The notes under the pieces: model-generated
Told to the model about the DNA's origin: nothing
The model's database searches: none
What the model saw: the letters and a program-made list of their open reading frames with translations, nothing else
Assembly (NCBI GenBank): GCA_023391005.1
Contig: JAEWBS010000022.1
Coordinates: 35,290 to 99,289 of the forward strand
DNA: 64,000 bases
Reading direction: 5' to 3'
DNA from: Bacillota bacterium
GTDB lineage: Bacteria; Bacillota; Clostridia; Oscillospirales; Ruminococcaceae
Made by a program: the position numbers and the translations under genes
Part shown: positions 1 through 8,237 of the stretch, piece after piece
Layout of the letters: each line of letters starts with the position of its first letter
Position numbering within the stretch: position 1 is the stretch's first letter

Positions 1-827
1 ATCTTGGCGCACGTTATATGGCGACAGCGTTGTCTAAGCAGCTTGGCGTCAGCGTTGTTGTTGAGAACCACACCGGTTCGGGCGGCTGGATCGCTTGGAC
101 CGACCTGATCACCGGCGATTATGATGACGGCTACACCATCGGCCTGATCAACCACAATTACGCCATGGGCGCGATTGACCCCGACAATCCCCGCCAGTAT
201 ACGCTCGACGACGTTCAGGTTATCACCAATCAGGTACTCGATTATAATATTATGGCCATCCGCGCCGATGAGAAGCGCTACACCGACCTTGAGAGCTTTA
301 TCACGTATGCCAAGAGCAACCCCGTGCTTATTGCCTCTAACTCGGTAGGTATTACCGACGGCGACTCGACCACGGCTGAGTGGTTCAACAGAACCTTTGG
401 CGCCCAGATCACCACGGTGCCGGTGAGCGGTTCTTCCGACGCGCGCAGCATGTTCTTAGCCGGCGATACCGACGTGTTCTTCGCTTCGGTCTCGGACGCG
501 CAGAGCTATTATAAGAGCGGTGAGATGAAGGTGCTTTGCGTCTTCTCCGACACGCGTACCGACTTTATGCCAGACATCCCCACTATTGAGGAAGCATCGG
601 GCAAGGCGTACCACGCTTTTGCGGCACGCGGCTATTTCTACCCCAAGAGTGTTTCTCCTGAGATTGTCGCCTTTATGAACGACGCGATGCAAAAGGCCAT
701 GCAGGAGCCGTCCTATGTCACCGACATGGCGACGCTTGGCTTGCAGCTGGACAACACCTCCGGCGCGGAATATAAAGAGCTGCTTCAGAGTCAGGTCGAG
801 GCCCGGCAAGAAGTCTGGGGCAATTAA
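1..827 (+). CDS. Tripartite tricarboxylate transporter substrate-binding protein (TctC/Bug family), 5' partial
   Basis: The reading frame is already open at the left edge, so the signal peptide and N-terminus lie outside the window. The visible part begins with the family pattern of an aR..A..L...LG..V.VEN..G.GG stretch (VENHTGSGG), typical of the extracytoplasmic solute receptors that feed TctAB permeases. A carboxylate ligand is expected from the family but the sequence does not say which one. It is followed by tctB and tctA in the same direction, so it is the receptor of a complete secondary transporter. The first internal ATG at 18 is unlikely to be the true start. Confidence 0.88.
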   Translation, partial: LGARYMATALSKQLGVSVVVENHTGSGGWIAWTDLITGDYDDGYTIGLINHNYAMGAIDPDNPRQYTLDDVQVITNQVLDYNIMAIRADEKRYTDLESFITYAKSNPVLIASNSVGITDGDSTTAEWFNRTFGAQITTVPVSGSSDARSMFLAGDTDVFFASVSDAQSYYKSGEMKVLCVFSDTRTDFMPDIPTIEEASGKAYHAFAARGYFYPKSVSPEIVAFMNDAMQKAMQEPSYVTDMATLGLQLDNTSGAEYKELLQSQVEARQEVWGN

Positions 828-928
828 CCTGTCCGAAAAATGTCTGCCTGTCACATCAAGCTGGCGGGCAGACATTTTAAGATTCGTACGATAAAACCTG
901 GTGCGCTTTTTAAGGAGCAAAATTTATT

Positions 929-1399
929 ATGAACAAACGGTTGCATCGCGACGTCTGGGTGGGCAGCGTGCTGCTTGCCTTCTGTCTTCTGGTTTCTTAT
1001 TTTTCGGTTCATATCTCGGGTCAGGCCGCTTATGTGCCCACGGCGCTGTCGCTGCTGATGGCGCTTTGCGCGGCCACAGTTATTTTCAACGGACTGCGCA
1101 AGACAAAGCCCCTTGGCGAATCCTTTAAGTATGCCATGACCATCCGCGAGGGCAAAAACGCCTTTATTTTCATGGGATTTATTTTTTTATACTATGCCGG
1201 CTTTAAGCTGCTGGGCTATTGGGTCACAACCCCGATCTTTTTGGTGCTGACCCAGAAGTATCTCAAGGTGAAGTCATGGAAGCTTAATATTCTGATTACG
1301 GTATCTTACATGATCATTACATTTGTTATATTTGTCGTCGTCTTAAAGCTGCCCATCTATAAGATCGGTATCTTCGGCAAATATTTCAGAATGGTGTAA
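929..1399 (+). CDS. Tripartite tricarboxylate transporter small membrane subunit TctB
   Basis: A 156-residue protein with about four hydrophobic segments, the size and topology of TctB subunits. It lies between the receptor gene and the large permease gene (18 bp before the latter), which is the usual tctC-tctB-tctA order. It should be the small membrane partner of TctA in the cytoplasmic membrane. The start ATG follows a GGAG element at about 913 with a long spacer, so initiation may be modest. Identification leans partly on context, because TctB proteins are poorly conserved. Confidence 0.82.
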   Translation: MNKRLHRDVWVGSVLLAFCLLVSYFSVHISGQAAYVPTALSLLMALCAATVIFNGLRKTKPLGESFKYAMTIREGKNAFIFMGFIFLYYAGFKLLGYWVTTPIFLVLTQKYLKVKSWKLNILITVSYMIITFVIFVVVLKLPIYKIGIFGKYFRMV

Positions 1400-1417
1400 A
1401 GGAGGCATTTATTTAGT

Positions 1418-2932
1418 ATGTTAGTTCATCTTTCAAGCGCATTTGCCACCTTTACCTCGATCGAGGTGCTCATTGCCTTAGCCATTGGCGTTATCGCGGG
1501 CATGATTATCGGTATTATTCCGGGCTTAGGACCCTCGGTCGGCATTGCGCTTCTCATTCCGATCACCTTTTCGATGAGCGCCGAAGCGGCGCTGATCATG
1601 ATGACGTCGATGTATACAACCGGCGTTTACGGCGGGTCGATCACCGCTGTGCTCTGCCACACGCCGGGTACGGCTGCCTCCGCGGCCACTGCTGCCGACG
1701 GCTACGCACTGACCAAGAAAAACCGCGGCATGGAGGCCATCAGCATCGTGACAGTCGCGTCGGTGGTCGGCGGCGTCTTTGGCGCCATCTGCCTGATTCT
1801 GTTTGCACCGGCGCTGGGCCGCTTGAGCCAAATGTTTTCGACGCTGGAATATTTTCTCGTGGCCTGTTTCGGCCTGCTCGTTGTTTCGGGCCTGACCGGC
1901 GAGAACCGCGCGAAGGGCATCTTCTCGGCGCTGTTTGGCCTTTTGTTGGGCTGTGTCGGCATGGACTCGATCACAGGTGTGTCGCGCTTTACCTTTGGAC
2001 GGCTCTGGCTTGAGGACGGCCTTGATTCCACACCCATTCTGATCGGTCTGTTCTCGATCACGCAGGTGCTTATTCTTGTTGACAATCTGCTTAGCGGACG
2101 CGGCTCCACCATTGTCGCTGACCCGGTCGCAGGCTTAAAGGGCAAGCGATGGGAAAAGGGCCACACTAAAAAGCTCGCGCCCACCATGTTCAACAGCTCG
2201 ATTATCGGCGCTTTTATCGGCTTTATCCCCGCTGCCGGCGCATCCATTGCGGCGTGGATCAGCTACAGCACCGCCAGACGGTTTTCCCGCCATCCTGAGG
2301 AGTTTGGCGATGGTTCAATTGAGGGCATTGCCGCTTCCGAGGCGGCCAACAACGCGGCCTGCGGCGGTGCCATGATCCCGCTGTTCACAATGGGCATTCC
2401 GGGCAGCCCCGTTACCGCCATTTTGTACGGCGCGCTTTTGATGCACGGCCTACAGCCCGGCAGCGACCTGTTCATCGGCAAGCAAGCATCCACTACCTAC
2501 GCCATCTTCCTTGGGTTCCTGCTCGCCAACGTGCTTATGGGCATTATCGGCCTCTCAATGGCCAAGCAATTAGCCAAGATCTGCCTTGTACCCAACTCGG
2601 TGCTTGTGCCCATTATTGTCGCGCTGGCCGTCATTGGCACCTTTGCGCTGAGCAATAATATGTACGAGGTCATTATCATGCTGGTGTTCGGTCTGATTGG
2701 CTATCTGATGAAGATTTACGGCTTTGAACCGGCTCCGCTGGTATTGGGTGTGGTTCTGGCCGATATTCTCGAAGCCAACTACCGCCGCACGCTGCTGATT
2801 GCCGGCACCAAGGGCGGCATGTTCAATTACTTTATGCAGCGCCCCATTGCCATTATCATTGTCGCGATCATCCTGCTGTTTGCATTGGCGCCGGTTGTTA
2901 TGAAGCTGATGAAAAAGCGGCAGACCGCTTAA
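1418..2932 (+). CDS. Tripartite tricarboxylate transporter large permease TctA
   Basis: 504 residues with roughly ten to twelve membrane segments. Family hallmarks are visible: an N-terminal GIIPGLGPSVGIALL loop, a second GFIPAAGASIAAW loop near the middle, and a GSPVTAILYGALLMHG stretch. The protein is full length for TctA. It is the channel-forming subunit of the ion-gradient-driven tricarboxylate or related carboxylate importer with the two upstream genes. An AAAGGAGG ribosome site precedes the ATG. Transcription should stop at the strong hairpin at 2982-3027. Confidence 0.92.
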   Translation: MLVHLSSAFATFTSIEVLIALAIGVIAGMIIGIIPGLGPSVGIALLIPITFSMSAEAALIMMTSMYTTGVYGGSITAVLCHTPGTAASAATAADGYALTKKNRGMEAISIVTVASVVGGVFGAICLILFAPALGRLSQMFSTLEYFLVACFGLLVVSGLTGENRAKGIFSALFGLLLGCVGMDSITGVSRFTFGRLWLEDGLDSTPILIGLFSITQVLILVDNLLSGRGSTIVADPVAGLKGKRWEKGHTKKLAPTMFNSSIIGAFIGFIPAAGASIAAWISYSTARRFSRHPEEFGDGSIEGIAASEAANNAACGGAMIPLFTMGIPGSPVTAILYGALLMHGLQPGSDLFIGKQASTTYAIFLGFLLANVLMGIIGLSMAKQLAKICLVPNSVLVPIIVALAVIGTFALSNNMYEVIIMLVFGLIGYLMKIYGFEPAPLVLGVVLADILEANYRRTLLIAGTKGGMFNYFMQRPIAIIIVAIILLFALAPVVMKLMKKRQTA

Positions 2933-2981
2933 AAATCGGCAGCGACGATAACACAACATATGCTTCCTATCTCCTATTCAA

Positions 2982-3027
2982 AAACGCAGCCCTCCGCCAG
3001 AACATCTGGCGGAGGGCTGCGTTTATT
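2982..3027. terminator. Bidirectional rho-independent terminator between tctA and coaBC
   Basis: A perfect 19-bp stem (2982-3000 pairing with 3006-3024) with a 5-nt loop; the arms end in T runs on both strands. It separates the convergent tctA and coaBC transcripts. Confidence 0.85.
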
Positions 3028-3111
3028 TTGCCGCAATTTATTTTGCGCTCATCCTGGCAGGGAAGGGCGCTGCTTTGATTGGCGGTTACTTGTGGGTCGC
3101 TGTGAACAAGC

Positions 3112-4305
3112 CTATTTTCTGAGAGATAAAATCTCATCAAGCAGCCGGTGGGCCGCTTCGTCCTTGGTCATCATCGACAATTCCATTTCGTTTTGCGGCG
3201 TGATCAGCGTCAGCAAATTGGTATCGCCGCCAAAGCCCGCGCCCGACTGCTTGAGATTGTTTGCCGCAATCATGTCTAAGTTTTTGTTTTGCAGCTTCTT
3301 GCGGGAGTTTTCAATCATATCCTGTGTCTCCATTGAAAACCCGCACAAGAATTGTCCCGGCGCTTTATGCTGGCCCAGATATTTTAAGATATCGGGCGTC
3401 CGCTCAAGCGCCAGCGTCAGGTCGTTGTCCTTCTTTTTGATCTTTTCGTCCGTATAAGCAGCGGGGCGATAATCGGCGACCGCCGCCGCCTTAATGATGA
3501 TATCCATCTCACCGCTGCGCGCCGTGACCGCATTAAACATCTCTTGGGCGCTGAAAATATCGACCGTTTCGACATAGGCGGGCGGTTGCAGCTCGGTCTT
3601 TCCGCTGACCAGCGTCACGGCGGCGCCGCGCATGCTGGCCGCGCGGGCGATAGCATAGCCCATCTTACCGGTCGAATGGTTGGTGATAAACCGCACCGGG
3701 TCGAGCGCCTCCCGCGTCGCGCCCGCTGTGACCAACACCCGCAGCCCGATCATATCCTTGGTGTGCGCGGCGCTGTGCAGAACACTTTCGAGCATCTGCT
3801 CGGGCTCAGGGCATTTGCCCGCTCCGATATCGCCGCAGGCCAGACGGCCAAAACCGGTCTCCAACACCGTCCAGCCGTAGCGCGCCAGCGTTTTGAGGTT
3901 GTCCTGCGTCACGGAATTCTCAAACATGGCGGTGTTCATGGCGGGCGCAATAATTTTGGGGCAACGGCAGGCCAGCACCGTGGTCGTCAGCATATCGTCG
4001 GCCAGACCGTGCGCCAGCCTGGCGATGACGTTGGCGGTGGCGGGGGCCACGATGCAAACATCGGCCCTTTTTGCCAGCGACACATGCTCGACGTTATAGA
4101 CAAAGCTGCGGTCAAAGGTGTCGACGACGCAGCGGTTGTTGGTCAGCGTTTCAAAGGTGACGGGCGAAATAAACTGTGTGGCGTTTTGGGTCATCAGCAC
4201 ATGCACATCGGCCCGCTGTTTGACGAGCAGCGAGGCCAAAGCCGCCGCCTTATAAGCGGCAATACTGCCTGAAACGCCGAGCAAAACCGTTTTGTTTTTA
4301 AGCAT
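3112..4305 (-). CDS. coaBC: Bifunctional phosphopantothenoylcysteine decarboxylase / phosphopantothenate-cysteine ligase
   Basis: 397 residues, the normal length of the CoaBC (Dfp) fusion. The N-terminal flavoprotein half has GVSGSIAAYKAA, the PAMN motif (APAMNTAMFE) and the catalytic-cysteine loop CGDIGAGKCPEPEQM. The C-terminal ligase half starts at about residue 190 with VTAGATREALDPVRFITN. It conjugates cysteine to 4'-phosphopantothenate and decarboxylates the product, two steps of coenzyme A synthesis. It diverges from an ECF S component and coaX, so the locus collects vitamin uptake, kinase and coupling steps. The ATG is preceded by a GGGAGG element. Confidence 0.96.
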   Translation of the reverse strand: MLKNKTVLLGVSGSIAAYKAAALASLLVKQRADVHVLMTQNATQFISPVTFETLTNNRCVVDTFDRSFVYNVEHVSLAKRADVCIVAPATANVIARLAHGLADDMLTTTVLACRCPKIIAPAMNTAMFENSVTQDNLKTLARYGWTVLETGFGRLACGDIGAGKCPEPEQMLESVLHSAAHTKDMIGLRVLVTAGATREALDPVRFITNHSTGKMGYAIARAASMRGAAVTLVSGKTELQPPAYVETVDIFSAQEMFNAVTARSGEMDIIIKAAAVADYRPAAYTDEKIKKKDNDLTLALERTPDILKYLGQHKAPGQFLCGFSMETQDMIENSRKKLQNKNLDMIAANNLKQSGAGFGGDTNLLTLITPQNEMELSMMTKDEAAHRLLDEILSLRK

Positions 4306-4344
4306 AGGATAACCTGCCTCCCATTTTGCGGCTTTTAAAAAATA

Positions 4345-4373
4345 TTGTGTTTGTGTATTTTAAGCGTTATAAT
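4345..4373 (+). promoter_or_regulatory. Probable sigma-A promoter for the ECF S / coaX genes
   Basis: TTGTGT (4345-4350), a 17-bp spacer and a perfect TATAAT (4368-4373). This would leave a leader of about 190 nt before the ATG at 4570. The leader contains a short palindrome at 4440-4457 but no riboswitch that I recognise. Confidence 0.5.
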
Positions 4374-4569
4374 AATCAATGACCGGCCGCTTGGCAGCCT
4401 GATTTTTTTCATTTTATCATCGGATATCCCATTTGGCAAGGCGTTTTAAAAAACGCCGCCGCGCCGAAGGGTAAATCCGTCCTGATGTTTGATTGAATAG
4501 GCTGTGCAGCCCCGGTGAATAATTGCGCTGTATCCCGTAAACGGCGAACAGCAGCAGGAGGAATTGAAT

Positions 4570-5223
4570 ATGCACAAGACTCGTACAAACCGCGGCCCCG
4601 ACCTTCGCCACCTGACGCTTTTGGCGCTTTTTGCTGCCATTATCGTTGTGATGGCCAACGTGCCCTTTTTGGGGTATATCCCACTCGGCTTCATGAACGC
4701 GACGACGATACACATTCCGGTTATTATCGGGGCATGCTTGCTTGGCCCCAAATCCGGTGCGTTTTTGGGCGGCGTGTTCGGGCTGACCAGTCTGATCAAT
4801 AACACGCTCAGGCCGCTGGTTACTTCGTTTGTCTTCACGCCGTTTTACAGTCTTGACCCCCGTTTTTCGGGCGGGCTGCGCAGCCTTGTGATCTGCTTTG
4901 TTCCGAGAATGCTAATCGGAATAGTGGCCGGGCTGCTTTTTAAATGGCTCAAAGACCGCACCGGGCCGCTTTTAGCGTGTGGTGCCGCGGGCTTTCTGGG
5001 ATCGCTGACCAATACCGTTTTTGTTATGGGCGGCATCTATCTGCTCTACGGCGCAAGCTATGCCGAGGCGAAAAACCTCGGGTTTGAGGCGCTCTTGGGC
5101 GTGATTATGGGCGTTGTCGGCGTCAACGGCGTACCGGAGGCGATTTTGGCCGCCTTTTTAACCGCCGTCATCTGCCCGCCGCTCTATAAGACGCTGTATA
5201 GCCGCAAACTGGGGAAGGAGTAA
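4570..5223 (+). CDS. ECF transporter S component, probably pantothenate-type
   Basis: 217 residues, about six membrane helices, with the loose ECF S-component pattern: a LALFAAII first helix, an IHIPVIIGACLLGPKSGAFLG segment and a conserved C-terminal EAILAAFL helix. S components bind a vitamin and dock on a shared EcfA/A'/T energising module, which is not encoded here. It sits 9 bp upstream of coaX and diverges from coaBC, so pantothenate is the most likely substrate (inference from context). I chose ATG 4570 because AGGAGG (4556-4561) is 8 nt before it; the TTG at 4564 is too close. Confidence 0.8.
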   Translation: MHKTRTNRGPDLRHLTLLALFAAIIVVMANVPFLGYIPLGFMNATTIHIPVIIGACLLGPKSGAFLGGVFGLTSLINNTLRPLVTSFVFTPFYSLDPRFSGGLRSLVICFVPRMLIGIVAGLLFKWLKDRTGPLLACGAAGFLGSLTNTVFVMGGIYLLYGASYAEAKNLGFEALLGVIMGVVGVNGVPEAILAAFLTAVICPPLYKTLYSRKLGKE

Positions 5224-5232
5224 TTTCGCCGC

Positions 5233-6024
5233 ATGATTATCGCCATTGATATCGGGAACACCAACGTCGTCATCGGCGGCATGCGGGATGAAAGCGTGCT
5301 TTTTACCGCGCGGCTGCGCACCGATCCTGACAAAACCGATTATGAATATGCCGCGCTCTTAATTGAGCTTTTTGCGCTGCACAAGGTCGACCTTGCCGAT
5401 ATTGAGGGCGCGATTATTTCGTCAGTGGTTCCGCCGCTGAGCGCCGCCATGCAAAGCGCGGTTGAAAAAACCACCGCGAAGCGTCCGCTGCTGGTTGGCG
5501 CGGGGGTTAAAACCGGCCTGAACATCCTGACCGACAACCCCGCCCGGGTAGGCAGCGACCTGATTGTAGGATCGGTCGCGGCGCTGGCCCGCTATCCGAA
5601 GCCGATTCTGCTCTTTGACCTCGGTACCGCCACGACGCTGGTGGTGCTGGATCAAGCGGGGGACTATATCGGCTACATGATCATCCCGGGGCTGCGCAGC
5701 TCGGTGCAGGCGCTGGCGACCGGCACCTCGCAGCTGCCGCATATCAGCCTTGAGCCCCCCGAGATGCTGTTGGGTAAAAACACCGTCGACGCGATGCGCA
5801 CCGGCGCTATTCATGGCAACGCCGCGATGATCGACGGGTTGATCGACCGGGTGGAGCGACAGATCCTCGGCGGTCCGGCCACCGTGGTGGCAACCGGTGG
5901 GCTGACGCGCTGTGTCGTCCCGCTTTGCCAGCATGAGATTATCTGTGATGATGATCTGATTTTGCGGGGGCTGGCTTTACTTTATCAAAAGAATATGCCA
6001 AGACCCAAAGAAAAGCAATGCTAA
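5233..6024 (+). CDS. coaX: Type III pantothenate kinase
   Basis: 263 residues with the ASKHA-fold signatures of CoaX: N-terminal MIIAIDIGNTNVVIGG phosphate loop, the GVKTGL segment, RVGSDLIVG, the LFDLGTATTLVVLD nucleotide-site strand and a C-terminal ATGGLTR. It phosphorylates pantothenate in the first step of coenzyme A synthesis; type III enzymes are known to be insensitive to CoA feedback. It is in an operon with the S component and should end at the hairpin at 6026-6060. Its product passes to CoaBC encoded divergently. Confidence 0.96.
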   Translation: MIIAIDIGNTNVVIGGMRDESVLFTARLRTDPDKTDYEYAALLIELFALHKVDLADIEGAIISSVVPPLSAAMQSAVEKTTAKRPLLVGAGVKTGLNILTDNPARVGSDLIVGSVAALARYPKPILLFDLGTATTLVVLDQAGDYIGYMIIPGLRSSVQALATGTSQLPHISLEPPEMLLGKNTVDAMRTGAIHGNAAMIDGLIDRVERQILGGPATVVATGGLTRCVVPLCQHEIICDDDLILRGLALLYQKNMPRPKEKQC

Positions 6025-6025
6025 C

Positions 6026-6060
6026 AAAACAGCGGATGGCGCAGGCCATCCGCTGTTTTT
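6026..6060. terminator. Rho-independent terminator downstream of coaX
   Basis: A 14-bp perfect stem with a 6-nt loop followed by five Ts on the plus strand. The A run on the left arm makes it usable by the convergent DUF5658 gene as well. Confidence 0.85.
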
Positions 6061-6400
6061 ACAGGTTGCTCCAATACAGCCATAGGTGCAGCAGGCTCAC
6101 GAGGCTATAGGCCGCGATCAGAAATTCGAGCGCACCCGCCGCAAGTCGGAGATGTCGGGCATCGACAATTTTTAATCGCTGGTCGAGATAAGCCATCAAC
6201 ATTGCGGGCAGCAGCAGCTTTAGCAGCAGCGTGGCCCAGTCGCTTTGCAGCGCCAGCGCCATAACCGGGTTGATCTCACGGAACTTGCCGGTCTCAAGCA
6301 GAAACTTTGTTATGATCATATCCAAGACATTCAGGGCATATAGCAACAGCATGCGCAGTCTCACGCCGCTGCTGGTGCAGCGCTGCATAAAAGGGGGCAT
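6059..6400 (-). CDS. DUF5658-family small membrane protein
   Basis: 113 residues with three predicted membrane segments. The LNVLDMIITKFLL....EINPVMA pattern matches the DUF5658 family, whose function is unknown. The start ATG follows a TAGGAGG element by eight nucleotides. It is a single-gene unit between two convergent or divergent neighbours. Nothing in the context points to a role. Confidence 0.7.
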   Translation of the reverse strand: MPPFMQRCTSSGVRLRMLLLYALNVLDMIITKFLLETGKFREINPVMALALQSDWATLLLKLLLPAMLMAYLDQRLKIVDARHLRLAAGALEFLIAAYSLVSLLHLWLYWSNL

Positions 6401-6528
6401 TCGTTTATCCTCCTAGATATTTTTAATAGCATTTCCAGGTAAAAATTTAATATTCCTTGCTAAACACGATGCTCTGTGAGAAAATAGAGTTATCAGACAT
6501 AAGAAGTGAAATAAAAGGAGTCTTATTA

Positions 6529-7299
6529 TTGTCGCGATTTACGATGGCGCTGCTTTGCGCCGTACTGATACTGTTTGGGGGCTGCGGGAGAAAAGCTGCC
6601 GATCTCATCCCCGACCGGCACCCTTCTTCAGAGATTTCGCAGTCCTCCCAACCGCCTGAGAGCCTGCCCGCCGTCTCGTCATCCGAGCCGGAGGCATCGC
6701 TCCCCACATCCGAGCCGGCTGCCGAGCCGGACGATTGGCGGCTGGTGCTGGTCAATTTTGAGCACCCCGTCCCCGAGGATTGGTCGGTCGACCTGACCAT
6801 GACCCGATACGGCTACGAGGTGGACACGCGCATCACCGGAGCGGTCGACGAGTTGATCACAGCCGCCGCAAACGACGGCGTTTCGCTGATTATCTGCTAT
6901 GGTTACCGCACGCTTGAGCAATCGCGGCAGTTGTTTGAGAAGCAGATTAACAAGCAGCTGTCGTTGGGTCTGTCCCAAGAGCAGGCCGTCATTGAGGCGA
7001 GGCGCTGGGTGGCACCGCCCGGCACCAGCGAGCACCACACCGGCCTCGCGCTGGATATTGTCACGCCGTCGCATCAGGTGCTAAACCACGCTTTTGCCGA
7101 CACCGACGCGGGCCGTTGGATGGCGGACCACGGGTGGGAATATGGCTTTGTCGTACGCTTCCCCAAGGACAAGCAGGATATCACCGGCATTACCTACGAG
7201 CCGTGGCACCTGCGTTATGTCGGCAAGGAACATGCCGCCGCCATGCATCAAAACAACGAGTGTCTCGAGGAATATGTTGCGCGTTTATATGGCAATTAA
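6529..7299 (+). CDS. M15-family (VanY-type) D-alanyl-D-alanine carboxypeptidase, lipoprotein
   Basis: 256 residues from a TTG start chosen because AAAGGAG lies 8 nt before it; an earlier in-frame TTG at 6457 has no ribosome site. The N-terminus is a lipoprotein signal ending in the lipobox LFGGC, followed by a Pro/Ser/Glu-rich linker of about 50 residues. The catalytic domain has GYRT, the zinc motif SEHHTGLALDI, WEYGFVVRFP and the second zinc/catalytic motif EPWHLRYVG. It should trim the terminal D-Ala of cell-wall stem peptides outside the membrane. No van resistance genes are nearby, so it is probably a housekeeping enzyme. Confidence 0.93.
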   Translation: MSRFTMALLCAVLILFGGCGRKAADLIPDRHPSSEISQSSQPPESLPAVSSSEPEASLPTSEPAAEPDDWRLVLVNFEHPVPEDWSVDLTMTRYGYEVDTRITGAVDELITAAANDGVSLIICYGYRTLEQSRQLFEKQINKQLSLGLSQEQAVIEARRWVAPPGTSEHHTGLALDIVTPSHQVLNHAFADTDAGRWMADHGWEYGFVVRFPKDKQDITGITYEPWHLRYVGKEHAAAMHQNNECLEEYVARLYGN

Positions 7300-7494
7300 A
7301 CCCGGGTTAGCTCGCGATACCGATCACCGGGGATATGACGGGCGAACGCCGCCGGGTGGCCATCGCAGAACGCCGTTGATAAAAAGCGCTTATGCCGTGC
7401 CGGTGATGAATATTCTCACCTTAAATTCAAACAATCAGGATGACCGCCACTGAAAGGGCAGTCAGCGGCATCCGTTGTATCTAGGAGGATGCCT

Positions 7495-7854
7495 GTGACG
7501 CCGGAACACTTGATTGAGTGGATTCTGCCCCCCATCATCGGATTTTTAGAGCTTTTTGGTATATTTATTATCGCTGTCGGCGCGTTGAAGGCCTTTTATT
7601 ATTATCTGCACCATATCGTGCGAAAAAACCGCTTTAATTTCCAGTTTATGCTGTTGCAGGATATGGCGACGGGTTTGGAATTTAAGATGGCGGCGGAGAT
7701 TCTTAAAACGGTGCTGATTCGCAGTCTGGACGAGCTTATTATTTTAGGCGCCGTCATATTGCTGCGCGGTCTGATGGCTTTCATGATTCATTTTGAAATG
7801 CGGGCGGAGCGCGATGCCCGCCATCCGCCCGTCTCAGAGCAGGACGAGCATTGA
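7495..7854 (+). CDS. DUF1622-family membrane protein
   Basis: 119 residues with three hydrophobic segments and the family pattern of a central F.MAAEILKTVLIRSLDELIILGAVILLR region, matching DUF1622. Function unknown; relatives are small inner-membrane proteins. I prefer GTG 7495 because AGGAGG (7483-7488) is 6 nt before it, whereas the ATG at 7489 abuts the ribosome site. Followed by a terminator at 7904-7935. Confidence 0.8.
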   Translation: MTPEHLIEWILPPIIGFLELFGIFIIAVGALKAFYYYLHHIVRKNRFNFQFMLLQDMATGLEFKMAAEILKTVLIRSLDELIILGAVILLRGLMAFMIHFEMRAERDARHPPVSEQDEH

Positions 7855-7903
7855 GCGGGCGTTCTGTGGGGGCGGCTTCTTAGTTTTCAACCTTTGTGTG
7901 TGC

Positions 7904-7935
7904 GGCGTCGCTTTAATAGGCGGCGCCTGTTTTTA
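7904..7935 (+). terminator. Rho-independent terminator after the DUF1622 gene
   Basis: An 8-bp stem (one G-U pair), 8-nt loop and a T-rich tail. It lies in a 383-bp gene-free stretch (7855-8237) that also holds the promoter at 8080-8108. Confidence 0.6.
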
Positions 7936-8079
7936 TCGCAGATTCGGTTGTCGAATGATTATGCTATTTTTTGAGCCGTAAAAACCCAATTCCATTTTCT
8001 TCTTTCGGTTTTGAAAACGATTTATGTATAATCTACAAATTTTATATTTTTAAGCTATTTAATATGCGTATTATTTATC

Positions 8080-8108
8080 TTGAATTGCCAACGCGGGGGT
8101 GCTATACT
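8080..8108 (+). promoter_or_regulatory. Probable sigma-A promoter for the antiporter gene
   Basis: TTGAAT, a 17-bp spacer and TATACT. Downstream in the leader there is a perfect 10-bp palindrome TGATATATCA (8150-8159) and a related half at about 8164-8172, which could be an operator. Confidence 0.6.
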
Positions 8109-8237
8109 TGAAAACGCTACAGGATATATTGCAATTGGGTTTCAATATGTGATATATCATTTGTCGATATATGACTTTGCAGTCACCCCGAGCCTTAATA
8201 CGGCAAAGCAGCACAGATTAACTTGAAAGGTGATTTT

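Noticed and set aside
4440..4457. Palindrome GGCGTTTTAAAAAACGCC in the leader of the ECF S gene as a terminator or riboswitch
   Set aside because: No T run after the stem and no recognisable aptamer core.
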